Positions 1 through 9,253 are shown, numbered from the stretch's first letter. The stretch: 64,000 nt of DNA from Afipia sp. 1NLS2 (GCF_000178995.1 NZ_ADVZ01000001.1:840001-904000), one strand, 5' to 3'. Numbers and translations: made by a program. The notes: a model not told the origin generated them from the sequence alone.

Positions 1-2
1 CC

Positions 3-437
3 CTGATCCGCTACACGGATCACAAGCCGAAGCCGCCAGCGCGTTTCACCAAGAAGCTCGCGGCCTGGCAAAGCGGCAACGGTGTCGGTCGGCTCGTGCG
101 CAAACAGCCGCCGCGCGATCGCGCCACCTATATCGCGCCGGCCTCGATCACCCTGCACGAGGGCAATTTCGAATCCGGCTCGGTGATCCTCGTCACCGTC
201 ATGCGCACCCATTCGGTCGACAGCGATCTCAGCTTCGAGATAGCCGAACGTCCGAAGATCGGCATGGTCCGTGTGTTGAACCGGATCGGCGACGATGAAG
301 AGTTGCTGTATCTCGCCGACAACCGCGAAGCTGCCGAACTGTGGCTGGCCAAGGCCGGTTATCACCATGCTCGCCTTAAGGAGATCACGGCCGACGAGGT
401 CGGCGCCGATGTCGTCGAGGGCCGCGCCGCCGCCTGA
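3..437 (+). CDS. Hypothetical ICE protein, 5-prime truncated by window edge
   Basis: The reading frame is open from base 3 to a TGA at 435-437, giving at least 144 residues. No ATG lies near the left edge; the only internal start is a GTG at 96. The upstream residues read as normal protein, so the gene most likely begins outside the window. The product is soluble, with no signal peptide or membrane segment, and I recognise no domain. It sits among accessory genes of a conjugative element, immediately before a strong terminator-like hairpin, so it probably ends an upstream transcription unit. Function unknown. Confidence 0.6.
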   Translation: MIRYTDHKPKPPARFTKKLAAWQSGNGVGRLVRKQPPRDRATYIAPASITLHEGNFESGSVILVTVMRTHSVDSDLSFEIAERPKIGMVRVLNRIGDDEELLYLADNREAAELWLAKAGYHHARLKEITADEVGADVVEGRAAA

Positions 438-459
438 CCACCGCATTTCCCCACCCACC

Positions 460-492
460 TGGCCCGCTGTCCCTTCGACAGCGGGCCATTTT
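460..492 (+). terminator. Perfect 12-bp stem terminator or attenuator
   Basis: Arms 460-471 and 477-488 are perfectly complementary over 12 bp with a 5-nt loop. The sequence TTTTGTTT follows directly. It lies 22 bases after the previous stop and 16 bases before the next ATG, whose ribosome binding site (AGGAG) begins right after the T-run. It can act as a terminator for the first gene or as an attenuator for the next. Confidence 0.75.
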
Positions 493-507
493 GTTTCAGG
501 AGAACCC

Positions 508-777
508 ATGGCTATTCCCGATCCCGTTCGCACGAATTTCAACACCATGCTGCGCGCTGCTGATGACGGCAACCTAGCACTCCTGGAGTGCCTCGACGTC
601 GTGACGCGCGAGCCGCGCTACGTCCTGTGCGCTGTCGAACGCGACGGAGACGATTACGTGTTCGCGCCGTTCGGCCATCTCGTTGCGGATTGCAATCCCT
701 ACGACGCTTACCTGCCGCCAGATCCCGACAATCCGGCCAGCTTCATCGAGAAGTCCGAAGACAGCGGTGCAGCATGA
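508..777 (+). CDS. Small ICE protein, DUF6117-like
   Basis: The product has 89 residues. ATG at 508 is preceded by AGGAG at a spacing of 6, so I prefer it to the longer frame starting at 295. The protein is acidic and soluble, with motifs such as RYVLCAVERDGDDYVFAPFG and NPYDAYLPP. These recall a small family, remembered as DUF6117, found beside anti-restriction and helicase genes in alphaproteobacterial conjugative elements. That family assignment is from memory and unverified. The stop codon overlaps the start of the next, frameshifted gene (ATGATGA), which suggests translational coupling. Biochemical role unknown. Confidence 0.65.
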   Translation: MAIPDPVRTNFNTMLRAADDGNLALLECLDVVTREPRYVLCAVERDGDDYVFAPFGHLVADCNPYDAYLPPDPDNPASFIEKSEDSGAA

Positions 778-1072
778 TGACCATCGATGAAATTTCGCTG
801 ATGATCGCCGCAATCCTCCCTCGGAGCGCTCGCTTCCGTGGGAAGAGATGCGCGGCGGCGGCGGCGGCGTCGTCGAGCCGAAACCGCATTGGGCGTCCGA
901 CATGGCCGTCTTCCGGCTGACCGACCGGAGCTGGTGTTCCTACGCCGACTGGATCGAGAACGGCCCTGCCGCGCGGTTCATCGATCATCCTGAAACGCGC
1001 GGTGACCACCTGATGATGAAGGCGCGGGCCATGATCGCACGCGAGATCGCAAACGAGCTTTGGTCGAACTGA
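774..1072 (+). pseudogene. Hypothetical ICE protein broken by a 1-base deletion
   Basis: Two fragments in different frames read as one protein. The first begins at ATG 774/777 (MMTIDEISLMIAA). The second continues in frame 2 from about 812 (NPPSERSLPWEEM) to the stop at 1072. They join without lost residues if one A is restored in the run at 811-814. Taken alone, the downstream piece would start at ATG 848 with an SD-like GGAAGAG abutting the start codon, a poor arrangement. The restored product is about 98 residues, soluble and unrecognised. The indel may be a real mutation or a homopolymer sequencing error. Confidence 0.55.
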
Positions 1073-1091
1073 GAGGGAGAGGGTTGTCGGG

Positions 1092-1106
1092 TCGGGATGG
1101 GCCCGA
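1092..1106 (+). promoter_or_regulatory. Leader hairpin with ATGGG loop upstream of anti-restriction gene
   Basis: TCGGG (1092-1096) and CCCGA (1102-1106) pair around an ATGGG loop, 60 bases before the ATG at 1167. The same arrangement, a stem with ATGG in the loop, recurs in the leaders of three other genes of this element, at 7472, 10320 and 11187. Confidence 0.4.
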
Positions 1107-1166
1107 ACAGAAGAAGAGAGAGCGCTATCCAGACTCGTCCTCTTCCGCTCTCGGGAGATCAGCCCC

Positions 1167-1589
1167 ATGACGACGCAAGACGCCAGTACCCATGTCGCGA
1201 CGCTTGTTCCGGACAACCGCCGCGAGATGTTCTTGCCGACGATATTCGGCCTTCGCCATCTGATCGTCGCTGAAAATACCGTCCATACATTCATGGATCG
1301 TCTTAGCCCCCGAGACTATGGCGGCGGCTTCTGGAATTTCTACGAATGCGATGGCCAGCCATTGTTTCTGGCGCCGAAATCAACCTCGCGTTTCCGGATC
1401 GAAAGCGACATCACCGAATTTCGCGGCGAGGTCTCGGCGGAGGCCGCAGGCATCATCGCCACGCTCTTCACCTTCTCACATCTCTCCTTCCAATTTGAGT
1501 CCGACCATCTGGTGGAAGGCTACCATCGCTTGCATGCCTGGTGCGACGGACATCCCGAGGCATCGGAGATCTTCCAGGCCATCGATTGA
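1167..1589 (+). CDS. ArdB/KlcA-family anti-restriction protein
   Basis: The product has 140 residues and probably protects incoming element DNA from type I restriction of the new host, the known role of the ArdB/KlcA family. The family pattern is visible: an N-terminal RREMFLPTIFGLRHL segment, then MDRLSPRDYGGGFWNFYE, then the glycine- and alanine-rich SAEAAGIIATLFTFSHLSFQ helix. Length matches the family. It has its own leader with an ATGG-loop hairpin and is followed 8 bases later by a strong terminator, so it is probably transcribed alone. Placement near the leading region of a conjugative element fits early expression after transfer. Confidence 0.85.
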   Translation: MTTQDASTHVATLVPDNRREMFLPTIFGLRHLIVAENTVHTFMDRLSPRDYGGGFWNFYECDGQPLFLAPKSTSRFRIESDITEFRGEVSAEAAGIIATLFTFSHLSFQFESDHLVEGYHRLHAWCDGHPEASEIFQAID

Positions 1590-1597
1590 ATTTCACG

Positions 1598-1628
1598 AGC
1601 GCTCCGCCTTTCGGTGGGGCGCTTTTTT
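1598..1628 (+). terminator. Rho-independent terminator
   Basis: An 11-bp stem (1598-1608 with 1613-1623, two G-T pairs) closes on a TTTC loop. Five further T residues follow. It lies directly after the anti-restriction gene. Confidence 0.85.
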
Positions 1629-1678
1629 CATGTTGGCGACCGCCATGATCTGAGAGCGAGAGCGTGGCGGGGACAGAT

Positions 1679-1718
1679 GTGAGCCAGTGCGGTCGAGAGA
1701 GAGCGCTGCGCGGCTCAC
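1679..1718 (+). promoter_or_regulatory. Leader stem upstream of the methylase-helicase
   Basis: GTGAGCC (1679-1685) and GGCTCAC (1712-1718) are perfectly complementary arms enclosing a purine-rich GAGAGAGAGCGCT stretch. A similar AGAGAGAGCGCT string occurs near 1112 in the leader of the anti-restriction gene. The structure ends 29 bases before the start codon. Confidence 0.35.
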
Positions 1719-1747
1719 TCCCGTCCCGCTCTCCCGAGGTTCGCATC

Positions 1748-4700
1748 ATGACCATGACTTCCGCATCGGTGGCATTGCCCGCTGCCGCACAGCTTCCGCT
1801 CGTCAGCGATTCCGACAGCGCGCCTTTGATCTTCGCCGCGGCGCAGCTCCTCCTTCCACATCTCGAACGCGGTCAGCGCATCGACGCCGCCACCCTGCGC
1901 GGCAAGATGGAAGCTGCCTTCGGCGCTTCCGACTCCGCCGGCGCATGGGACTGGAAGACGGCCTATGACGCCTGCGAAGCCGCGACCGTCCTCTTTCTGC
2001 GCAAATACGGAAAGCCGCTTTTCCGTAAAGTCGGCAACCCGACGGCGATCCTGCCGCAGTTCGTCAAGATCGCCGGCCTGATGCCGACGCACACGCGCCG
2101 CTCGCAGGAAGCGCAGACCTTCCAGCAGTTCTCGACGCCGATTCCGCTGGGTCTTGCAGCGATGACGGCCGCCGCGATCACGCCGGCCGACCGCGTGCTG
2201 GAGCCCTCGGCCGGCACCGGACTCCTCGCCATCCTGGCCGAGATCGCCGGCAGCTCGCTCGTGCTCAACGAGCTGGCCGAGACGCGCGCCTCGCTTCTCT
2301 CTTCCCTCTTTCCGGCCCTATCCGTCACGCGCTTCGACGCGGCTCAGATCGACGACCATCTCGATCCGGCCGTGGTCCCGACCGTGGTGCTGATGAACCC
2401 GCCGTTCTCGGTCATGGCGAATGTCGAAGGCCGCATGGCCGACGCCGCCTTTCGCCATGTTGCCTCGGCGCTGGCGCGTCTCGCTCCCGGCGGCCGTCTC
2501 GTCGCCATCACCGGCGCGAACTTCGCGCCCGATGCGTCGGCCTGGTCCTCGGCCTATGCCCGGCTGCAGGAACGCGGCCGCGTCGTGTTCTCAGCCGCCA
2601 TCGACGGCTCGGTCTATGCCAAGCACGGCACGACCATCGCCACGCGGCTGACCGTCATCGACAAGATGCCCGCCGACGATCCGACCGCGTTTCCGGCCGC
2701 GCCGGGCATCGCGCCGGACGTCGCCACGCTGCTCGGCTGGCTGGCCTCGCATCTGCCCGGCCGGCTGCACGTCGATCCGTCCGTCGCCGTGCCGGTCGCG
2801 GCGCCAGCCGTCGCCCACACCGTGCGCGGCTATCTGAACCGGGCGGCGAAGGCTGCTCCAGCCGCCGCGCTGGCTGAGCCGGACGGCACTCCGCTCGAAT
2901 ACGAAACCGTCGATTGGCAGGCAGCCGAGGGCGGCCACATCTCCGATTCCATCTATGAGGAATACGGACTTCAGGCAATCCACATTGCCGGATCTCAGGC
3001 GCATCCGACCCAGCTCGTCCAGTCGGCCGCCATGGCGAGCATAGCGCCGCCGAAGCCGAGCTACCGGCCGCGCTTGCCGGAGAAGATCCGCGAGCTACTT
3101 TCCGACGCTCAGTTAGAGACCGTCATCTATGCCGGCGAAGCGCATTCCAACTATCTCGCCGGCGCGTGGACGGTTGACGCCACGTTCGACGTCCTGACCG
3201 CCGCGTCCGATGACGCCAAGAGCGGCGTCCTCTTCCGTCAGGGCTTCATGATCGGCGATGGCACCGGCGTCGGCAAGGGTCGCGAGTCCGCCGCGATCAT
3301 TCTCGACAACTGGATGCAAGGTCGCCGCAAGGCGGTCTGGATTTCGAAGTCCGACAAGCTGCTGGAGGACGCGCAGCGCGATTGGAGCGCACTCGGCATG
3401 GAGCGTTTGCTGGTCACGCCGCTGTCGCGATTCCCGCAAGGCAAGCCGATCACGCTCAGCGAAGGCATCCTATTTCTAACCTACGCTACGCTCAGGTCCG
3501 ACGATCGCGGAGAGAGGGTTTCCAGGGTCAAGCAGATCGTCGAATGGTTGGGCTCCGATTTCGACGGAGTGATCATTTTCGACGAGGCGCACGCCATGCA
3601 GAACGCCGCCGGAGGCAAGGGCGAGCGCAGCGACGTCGCCGCCTCGCAGCAGGGCCGTGCTGGCCTGCGCCTCCAGCACGCGCTTCCGAACGCGCGCGTT
3701 GTCTATGTCTCGGCAACCGGCGCCACCACCGTCCACAATCTTGCCTACGCCCAGCGACTCGGCCTGTGGGGTGGCGAGGATTTTCCGTTCGTCACGCGCG
3801 CCGAGTTCGTCGAGGCGATTGAGGCGGGCGGCGTCGCGGCGATGGAGGTGCTGGCCCGCGACCTGCGCGCGCTCGGCCTTTATACCGCCCGCTCGCTCTC
3901 GTTCGCCGGCGTCGAATACGAGCTTGTCGAGCACGAACTGACGCCCGAACAAATCCGCATCTACGATGCCTATGCGGGCGCGTTCGCCATCATCCACAAC
4001 AATCTGGACGCCGCAATGCAGGCCGCCAACATCACCGGCGCCGGCGAAGGCGGATCGAGCACGCTGAACCGGCAGGCGAAGTCCGCCGCCCGTTCGGCTT
4101 TCGAGTCGGCCAAGCAGCGCTTCTTCGGCCATCTGCTCACCAGCATGAAAACGCCGACCCTGATCCGTTCGATCACGCGCGATCTCGAAGAGCGTCATTC
4201 GGCCGTGATCCAGATCGTCTCGACCGGCGAGGCACTCATGGAACGGCGGCTGGCCGAACTGCCGACCGAGGAATGGAATGACGTGCGCGTGGACATTACG
4301 CCTCGCGAATACGTCCTCGACTACCTTGCCCATTCCTTCCCGGTGCAGCTCTACGAACGCTTCACCGACAGTTCGGGAAACCTGTCGTCGCGGCCGGTCT
4401 ATCGTGACGGCCATCCGGTCGAGAGCCGCGAAGCTGTCGCGCGCCGCGATGAATTGATCGCCAAGCTCGCCAGCCTGCCGCCGGTGCCCGGCGCGCTCGA
4501 CCAGATCATCCAGCACTTCGGCGCCGATGTTGTCGCCGAGGTGACGGGCCGTTCGCGCCGCATCGTGCGCAAGCGCAGCGCCACCGTCGACCGGCTCGTG
4601 GTCGAGAATCGCGCGGCGTCCGCCAATCTCGCGGAGACGCAAGCCTTCATGGACGATCTGAAGCGCGGGCTCATCTTCTCGGATGCCGGCGGCACCGGCC

Positions 4701-6100
4701 GCAGCTATCACGCGGAAAAGTCCGCGAAGAACACGCGGCTGCGCGTCCATTATCTTCTCGAGGCCGGCTGGAAGGCGGATACCGCCATCCAGGGTCTCGG
4801 CCGCACCCACCGCACCAATCAAGCGCAGCCGCCGCTATTCCGCCCGATCTCGACCAATGTGAAGGCCGAGAAGCGGTTCTTATCGACCATCGCGCGTCGC
4901 CTCGACACGCTGGGGGCCATCACGCGCGGCCAGCGCCAGACGGGCGGACAGGGGTTGTTCCGGCCCGAGGACAATCTGGAATCGCATTATGCGCGCGACG
5001 CGCTGCGCCAGCTTTATTTCCTGTTGGTCCGCGGCAAGGTCGAGGGATGCTCGCTCCAGCGCTTCGAGGCCGCCACCGGCTTGAAGCTGATGGACTCGAA
5101 CGGCATCAAGGACGAGCTGCCGCCGATCACGACATTTTTGAACCGGCTGCTCGCGCTCACCATCGAGCTTCAGGGCGTGCTGTTCACGGCCTTCGAGCAG
5201 CTTCTTGCCGCCAGGATCGAGGGTGCGATCGCGTCGGGCACCTATGATGCCGGGCTGGAGACGCTGCGCGCCGAGAGCTTCGTCATCACCGATCGACAGA
5301 CGATCTACACGCATCCGCGTACAGGCGCGGAAACAAGCCTGCTGACGATCAATGAGCGCAAGCGCAATCGGCCGCTGACGCTCGATGACGCCCTTGCCGA
5401 ACTCCGCGACCCGCGTGCGGCCCTGCTGATCAACGAGCGCTCCGGCCGCGCCGCGGTGCAGATCCCTGCGAGCAGCGTCATGCTCGATGACGGCGAGATC
5501 GAGCGCCGCGTCCGGCTGATCCGGCCGATGGAAGCCCACAATCTGCCGATCCGGCAGATGCGCGAGACGCATTGGATCGAGACCGACCGCGATGCGTTCG
5601 CCGCCGCGTGGATCGCTGAAATCTCCGAGGTGCCACCGTTCTCCGAGACCAAGCTGCACATGGTCACGGGGCTTCTCCTTCCCATCTGGAAACGGCTGCC
5701 GCACGAGTCGACCCGCGTCTATCGCCTCCAGACCGATGCGGGCGAGCGCATCATCGGCCGCAAGGTCTCGCCGGCCTGGGCCGCCACCGCGACGACAACC
5801 GGCTCGACCTCACTCACGCCGGACGACGCCTTCACGGCTCTGATGGACGGCCGGACGATCCTCGATCTTGCCGAGGGCCTCCAGCTTCGACGCGCCCGCG
5901 TCATGGGCGCGAACCGCATCGAGTTGTCGGGCTTTGACGACACGATGCGCGAACGCCTCACCGCCTACGGCCTCTACCATGAGATCATCTCGTGGAAGCT
6001 GCGCATGTTCGTGCCGACCGACGCCAACGCTCCGACGGTGCTCGGCAAGCTGCTTGATCGCTGGCCGGTCGCGCGCATCGGCGAGCAGGAGACAGCGTGA
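1748..6100 (+). CDS. N6-adenine methyltransferase and strawberry-notch-like SF2 helicase fusion
   Basis: The product has 1450 residues from ATG 1748; the longer frame from 1664 crosses a structured leader. The N-terminal half carries a Rossmann methyltransferase, with the SAM loop EPSAGTG near residue 151 and the catalytic NPPF near 217. A strawberry-notch type helicase follows: Walker A GDGTGVGKGR near 502, Walker B DEAH near 611, SATGATT soon after, and a motif VI-like QGLGRTHRTNQ near 1014. Such giant fusions are common in alphaproteobacterial conjugative elements and may modify or protect transferred DNA; that role is inference. The toprim gene overlaps its stop (TGATG), so the two are translationally coupled. 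Confidence 0.88.
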   Translation: MTMTSASVALPAAAQLPLVSDSDSAPLIFAAAQLLLPHLERGQRIDAATLRGKMEAAFGASDSAGAWDWKTAYDACEAATVLFLRKYGKPLFRKVGNPTAILPQFVKIAGLMPTHTRRSQEAQTFQQFSTPIPLGLAAMTAAAITPADRVLEPSAGTGLLAILAEIAGSSLVLNELAETRASLLSSLFPALSVTRFDAAQIDDHLDPAVVPTVVLMNPPFSVMANVEGRMADAAFRHVASALARLAPGGRLVAITGANFAPDASAWSSAYARLQERGRVVFSAAIDGSVYAKHGTTIATRLTVIDKMPADDPTAFPAAPGIAPDVATLLGWLASHLPGRLHVDPSVAVPVAAPAVAHTVRGYLNRAAKAAPAAALAEPDGTPLEYETVDWQAAEGGHISDSIYEEYGLQAIHIAGSQAHPTQLVQSAAMASIAPPKPSYRPRLPEKIRELLSDAQLETVIYAGEAHSNYLAGAWTVDATFDVLTAASDDAKSGVLFRQGFMIGDGTGVGKGRESAAIILDNWMQGRRKAVWISKSDKLLEDAQRDWSALGMERLLVTPLSRFPQGKPITLSEGILFLTYATLRSDDRGERVSRVKQIVEWLGSDFDGVIIFDEAHAMQNAAGGKGERSDVAASQQGRAGLRLQHALPNARVVYVSATGATTVHNLAYAQRLGLWGGEDFPFVTRAEFVEAIEAGGVAAMEVLARDLRALGLYTARSLSFAGVEYELVEHELTPEQIRIYDAYAGAFAIIHNNLDAAMQAANITGAGEGGSSTLNRQAKSAARSAFESAKQRFFGHLLTSMKTPTLIRSITRDLEERHSAVIQIVSTGEALMERRLAELPTEEWNDVRVDITPREYVLDYLAHSFPVQLYERFTDSSGNLSSRPVYRDGHPVESREAVARRDELIAKLASLPPVPGALDQIIQHFGADVVAEVTGRSRRIVRKRSATVDRLVVENRAASANLAETQAFMDDLKRGLIFSDAGGTGRSYHAEKSAKNTRLRVHYLLEAGWKADTAIQGLGRTHRTNQAQPPLFRPISTNVKAEKRFLSTIARRLDTLGAITRGQRQTGGQGLFRPEDNLESHYARDALRQLYFLLVRGKVEGCSLQRFEAATGLKLMDSNGIKDELPPITTFLNRLLALTIELQGVLFTAFEQLLAARIEGAIASGTYDAGLETLRAESFVITDRQTIYTHPRTGAETSLLTINERKRNRPLTLDDALAELRDPRAALLINERSGRAAVQIPASSVMLDDGEIERRVRLIRPMEAHNLPIRQMRETHWIETDRDAFAAAWIAEISEVPPFSETKLHMVTGLLLPIWKRLPHESTRVYRLQTDAGERIIGRKVSPAWAATATTTGSTSLTPDDAFTALMDGRTILDLAEGLQLRRARVMGANRIELSGFDDTMRERLTAYGLYHEIISWKLRMFVPTDANAPTVLGKLLDRWPVARIGEQETA

Positions 6101-7140
6101 TGGCGCGTCACGATGCCTCCGAACTGGCGTCTCGTCTCGGCCGACATGCCGAGGCCGTCTGCAAACAATATTTATCGTCCGGCCATCGCGCCGGACGATA
6201 TTGGATCGTCGGCGATGCGAAGAACACGCCCGGCCGCTCGATGTTCGTGCGCCTTGCAGGGCCGGAATCCGGCAAGGGCGCCGCGGGCAAATGGACCGAC
6301 GGAGCAACCGGCGAGCATGGCGATCTTCTCGACGTCATCCGCGAAACGCTCGGCCTCGTCGACTTCAAGGATGTGGCCGAGGAAGCGCGCCGTTTCCTCG
6401 CGCTCCCGCATCCCGAGCCGCAGAGCGCGCCGACGAACCGGACCGCAAGTCCGGCGCTGTCGGGTTCACCTGAAGCGTCGCGGCGTCTCTTCGCCATGGC
6501 GCAGCCGATCGGCGGCACGCTGGCGGCGACCTACCTCAACGGGCGGGCGATCACGTCGCTCGTCGGCGTTACCGCGCTGCGCTACCATCCGAGGTGCTAC
6601 TACAAGCCCGACAAGCATTCGTCCACCGAGATCTGGCCGGCGATGGTCGCCGCCGTCACCGATCTCGAGGGCCGGCAGACCGGCGCGCACCGCACCTGGC
6701 TCGCCCCGGACGGTTCGGGCAAGGCGCCTGTCGATACACCGCGCCGGGCGATGGGCGACCTTCTCGGGCGCGGCGTCCGCTTCGGCGTCGCCGGTGACGT
6801 GCTCGCGGCCGGCGAAGGCATCGAGACCGTGCTATCACCCCGCATGGTTCTGCCCCACATGCCGATGTTGGCGGCGCTCTCGGCCGCTCACCTCGCCGCC
6901 ATCCTGTTCCCGCTGACGGTGCGCAGGCTCTATGTCTTCAGAGATCGCGACCCGGCCGGAGACGGCGCGCGAGACAGCCTGGTCGCCAGAGCAATGAACG
7001 TCGGCATCGAGGCGATTTCGGTGTCGCCGGTGTGCGAGGACTTCAACGAGGATCTGCGCTGGCGCGGCGTCGACGCCCTTCGGGCGGCCTTGAAGGAGCA
7101 GCTTCGTCCCGAAGACGTCAGCCGGTTCATGGAGGGGTGA
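6100..7140 (+). CDS. Toprim-domain primase-like protein
   Basis: The product has 346 residues. The ATG overlaps the stop of the methylase-helicase by one base; a GTG one codon earlier is possible. The N-terminal part resembles the zinc-finger-like primase region of element-borne primases but shows no clear Cys4 or CHC2 zinc ligands. The C-terminal half is a toprim fold, with the glutamate motif AAGEGIETVLS near residue 232 and the aspartate motif YVFRDRDPAGDGA near 280. Toprim domains bind magnesium in primases and topoisomerases. With the coupled helicase it could supply priming for element replication or complementary-strand synthesis after transfer. Confidence 0.8.
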   Translation: MARHDASELASRLGRHAEAVCKQYLSSGHRAGRYWIVGDAKNTPGRSMFVRLAGPESGKGAAGKWTDGATGEHGDLLDVIRETLGLVDFKDVAEEARRFLALPHPEPQSAPTNRTASPALSGSPEASRRLFAMAQPIGGTLAATYLNGRAITSLVGVTALRYHPRCYYKPDKHSSTEIWPAMVAAVTDLEGRQTGAHRTWLAPDGSGKAPVDTPRRAMGDLLGRGVRFGVAGDVLAAGEGIETVLSPRMVLPHMPMLAALSAAHLAAILFPLTVRRLYVFRDRDPAGDGARDSLVARAMNVGIEAISVSPVCEDFNEDLRWRGVDALRAALKEQLRPEDVSRFMEG

Positions 7141-7297
7141 GGGATCGGCGGGAGACAAGGCGCGGCTGGGCGTCTTCTCGACCTGCCGTCTCCCTTCATC
7201 ACCGCGAGCAGCCTTCTCTTGTCGGAGAGAGCAGCGCCCACCGCCTTCTGAGAGGGCGATCGGCCCACAAACGGGCCGGCCGGGCAATGGCGGCGCT

Positions 7298-7486
7298 CCG
7301 GCTATTTTCCGCCACGGGGAATCCACCCCACGCGACAGGTCGCGCGGGGACCCCGGACCGCCCCGCCTTTGCAGCGCGAAACAAAATAGCCGGGCTTGGC
7401 CATCAAGGCCCTCGCGAGATGGCGAGGGCTGCCAGGCCGTCCCGCCCGTGGGCTTTCGACGCCTGCGAAGGCCGCGATGGGCGCGG
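7298..7486 (+). promoter_or_regulatory. Multi-stem structured leader of the DUF2493 gene (candidate cis-regulatory RNA)
   Basis: The 369-base gap before the DUF2493 gene is dense in inverted repeats. An 11-bp perfect pair (7298-7308 with 7383-7393) encloses 74 bases that contain a GCGAC-AG-GTCGC hairpin (7332-7343). An 8-bp hairpin follows (7408-7415 with 7422-7429), then a CCGCG-ATGGG-CGCGG hairpin (7472-7486). The start codon is at 7510. No convincing protein is encoded on either strand. It may be a long regulatory leader or a small RNA; no known family is claimed. Confidence 0.5.
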
Positions 7487-7509
7487 TCTCCAGACAAAGG
7501 ACGCTCCCG

Positions 7510-8445
7510 ATGACGAACGAAGACGATAATGCAGGTTTTGAGCCGGTCCACGCCTCGTCTCCCACCGATCATGTTCTCACCGAACTCCAGCTCTACGGCT
7601 GGCGCCCGTTTCAGGACGAACCCGATCCGAGGCCGCTGCCCGAGGGCAATGCCGTCGCCGCCGCTGTCGCAGATATCTTCGACGCCCTCATCGCGACGCT
7701 CGGCGATACCCGCCTTGAACCCGACCTCGAAGAATTGCTCTGGGGGACCGTCAATCTCTTCCACCGCGCCACGGGCCGGGTGGAGCGCGAACTAGACGAC
7801 AACGAACAGGGGCAGCGCCGCCTCCAGAACGAACAGGATGGCAGCGAGGTGAAGTCGGTCGAACTGGAGCGCCTCACGGCAGAAGGTCAGAGCCTTATCG
7901 AACGGCGCAACAGCATGGAACTATTCCGCGACGTCGCCACTGAGGCCTTCGAGCACCATACCGGCGCCGCGTGGCGGCCGCGCACCGGCTCGATCGTCAA
8001 CCATCGCAATCTCACCGCCGCGATGATCGACAGCCGCGACTTTCTTGCGGCGAAGCGCCGGATCGAGACCGAGGTGTTGCTGCCTGCTGGCCCGAAGGTT
8101 GCCGTGACCGGCGGCGCCGACTTCAACGACCACCGCCTGATCTGGGCGAAGCTCGATCAGGTCCATGCCAAGCACCTCGACATGGTGCTGATGCACGGCG
8201 GCACGCCGAAAGGAGCCGAACTGATCGCCTCCCGTTGGGCACACAGGCGCAAGGTGCCGCAGGTCGCCTTCCGGCCTGACTGGACGAAACACGGCAAGGC
8301 GGCGCCCTTCAAGCGTAACGATGCCATGCTGGACGTCCTGCCCGTCGGCGTCCTCGTCTTCCCCGGCACCGGGATTCAGGAGAACCTTGCGGACAAGGCC
8401 CGCAAGCTCGGCATTCCGGTCATGAAGTTCAACGGCGGCGCATAA
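7510..8445 (+). CDS. DUF2493 domain protein
   Basis: The product has 311 residues. ATG 7510 (MTNEDDN) is preferred over the frame start at 7396, which lies inside the structured leader. The N-terminal 200 residues are acidic and helical, with a likely coiled coil around VERELDDNEQGQRR. The C-terminal part begins at KVAVTGGADFNDHRLIWAKLD and contains MHGGTPKGAELIASRWAHRR and VGVLVFPGTGIQENL. This is the DUF2493 fold, a Rossmann-like module related to DprA/SMF and SLOG nucleotide-binding proteins. A nucleotide-ligand or DNA-processing role is inferred from that relationship only. It is a standard member of this class of element. Confidence 0.82.
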   Translation: MTNEDDNAGFEPVHASSPTDHVLTELQLYGWRPFQDEPDPRPLPEGNAVAAAVADIFDALIATLGDTRLEPDLEELLWGTVNLFHRATGRVERELDDNEQGQRRLQNEQDGSEVKSVELERLTAEGQSLIERRNSMELFRDVATEAFEHHTGAAWRPRTGSIVNHRNLTAAMIDSRDFLAAKRRIETEVLLPAGPKVAVTGGADFNDHRLIWAKLDQVHAKHLDMVLMHGGTPKGAELIASRWAHRRKVPQVAFRPDWTKHGKAAPFKRNDAMLDVLPVGVLVFPGTGIQENLADKARKLGIPVMKFNGGA

Positions 8446-8453
8446 GCGCCGCC

Positions 8454-9012
8454 TCAACCCAGCATCTCGGGCCTGAACAGCGAGCGCCGGCTGATGATCT
8501 TGCCGGATACCATGAACACACCATCGCCGGTGTAGTGCAGCGTCTCGGGATGCTTCGGTGAAGCCGCCACATGCGCCTTCACCACTTCGAAGATGAAAAA
8601 ATTATAGCGATCGACCAACACGTCGTCGTGCAAGCGGCACTCGAAGTTCGCATGGCACTCATCGATCAGCGGCGCCTCGACATCGTGGGCCTGCCGTCAA
8701 ACCGAACTCCGCAAACTTGTTGATCTCTGCTCCAGACGTATTGCCGATCCCGACCACTGTGTCGGTCAACGCCGTTGTCGGCAGGTTGATCACGCATTCG
8801 CCGCTGCTTTTGATCATATCGAAGCTGTGATTGCCGCCCGAAATCATCAGGCCGACGAGCGACGGCGAGAACTCCAGAATCGTATGCCAGCCGAGCGTCA
8901 TGATATTCGTCCTGCCTTGCCATTGCGATGACACAAGGACGATCGGGCCGGGTTCGAGATAGCGGCGCACCTGGCTGACCGGGAAATCATCCTTGCGGAC
9001 TTTCCGCGTCAT
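8454..9012 (-). pseudogene. Flavin reductase-like protein, frameshifted
   Basis: On the minus strand the frame starts at ATG 9012 (MTRKVRKDDFPVSQV) and runs through typical flavin-reductase-like (PF01613) sequence, including GRTNIMTLGWHTILEFSP, as far as FGLTA near 8697. It then falls out of frame. The C-terminal half (AHDVEAPLIDECHANFECR to SLFRPEMLG) continues in another frame to the stop at 8454. A few bases have been lost around 8690-8697. The intact enzyme would be about 185 residues and would bind FMN. It is convergent with the DUF2493 gene and looks like cargo picked up by the element and now inactive, unless the indel is a sequencing error. Confidence 0.75.
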
Positions 9013-9253
9013 GACGTCGCCTCCTATTGCGCAACATATCAATGCTCGTTTGCTGGTTGATGATCGAAGTACGATAGCGGCAAATGAACCACCACGATGC
9101 AGACGATCGACCTCCGAACGTTACTTGACGACATCGGTATGTCCGAGGAAAAATGCACGACCCACGCAGAACCGGCAAAGCAGTATAGTCGCAGGCGGAG
9201 CGCATCCTCAGGCAGCCTGTCGTGAACTCTCAACCGTTCATGTGGAGGCTTCC

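Noticed and set aside
3476-4822. 448-codon open frame on the minus strand
   Set aside because: It lies entirely inside the helicase gene, whose motifs and codon pattern are clear on the plus strand; the minus frame is a GC-driven shadow.
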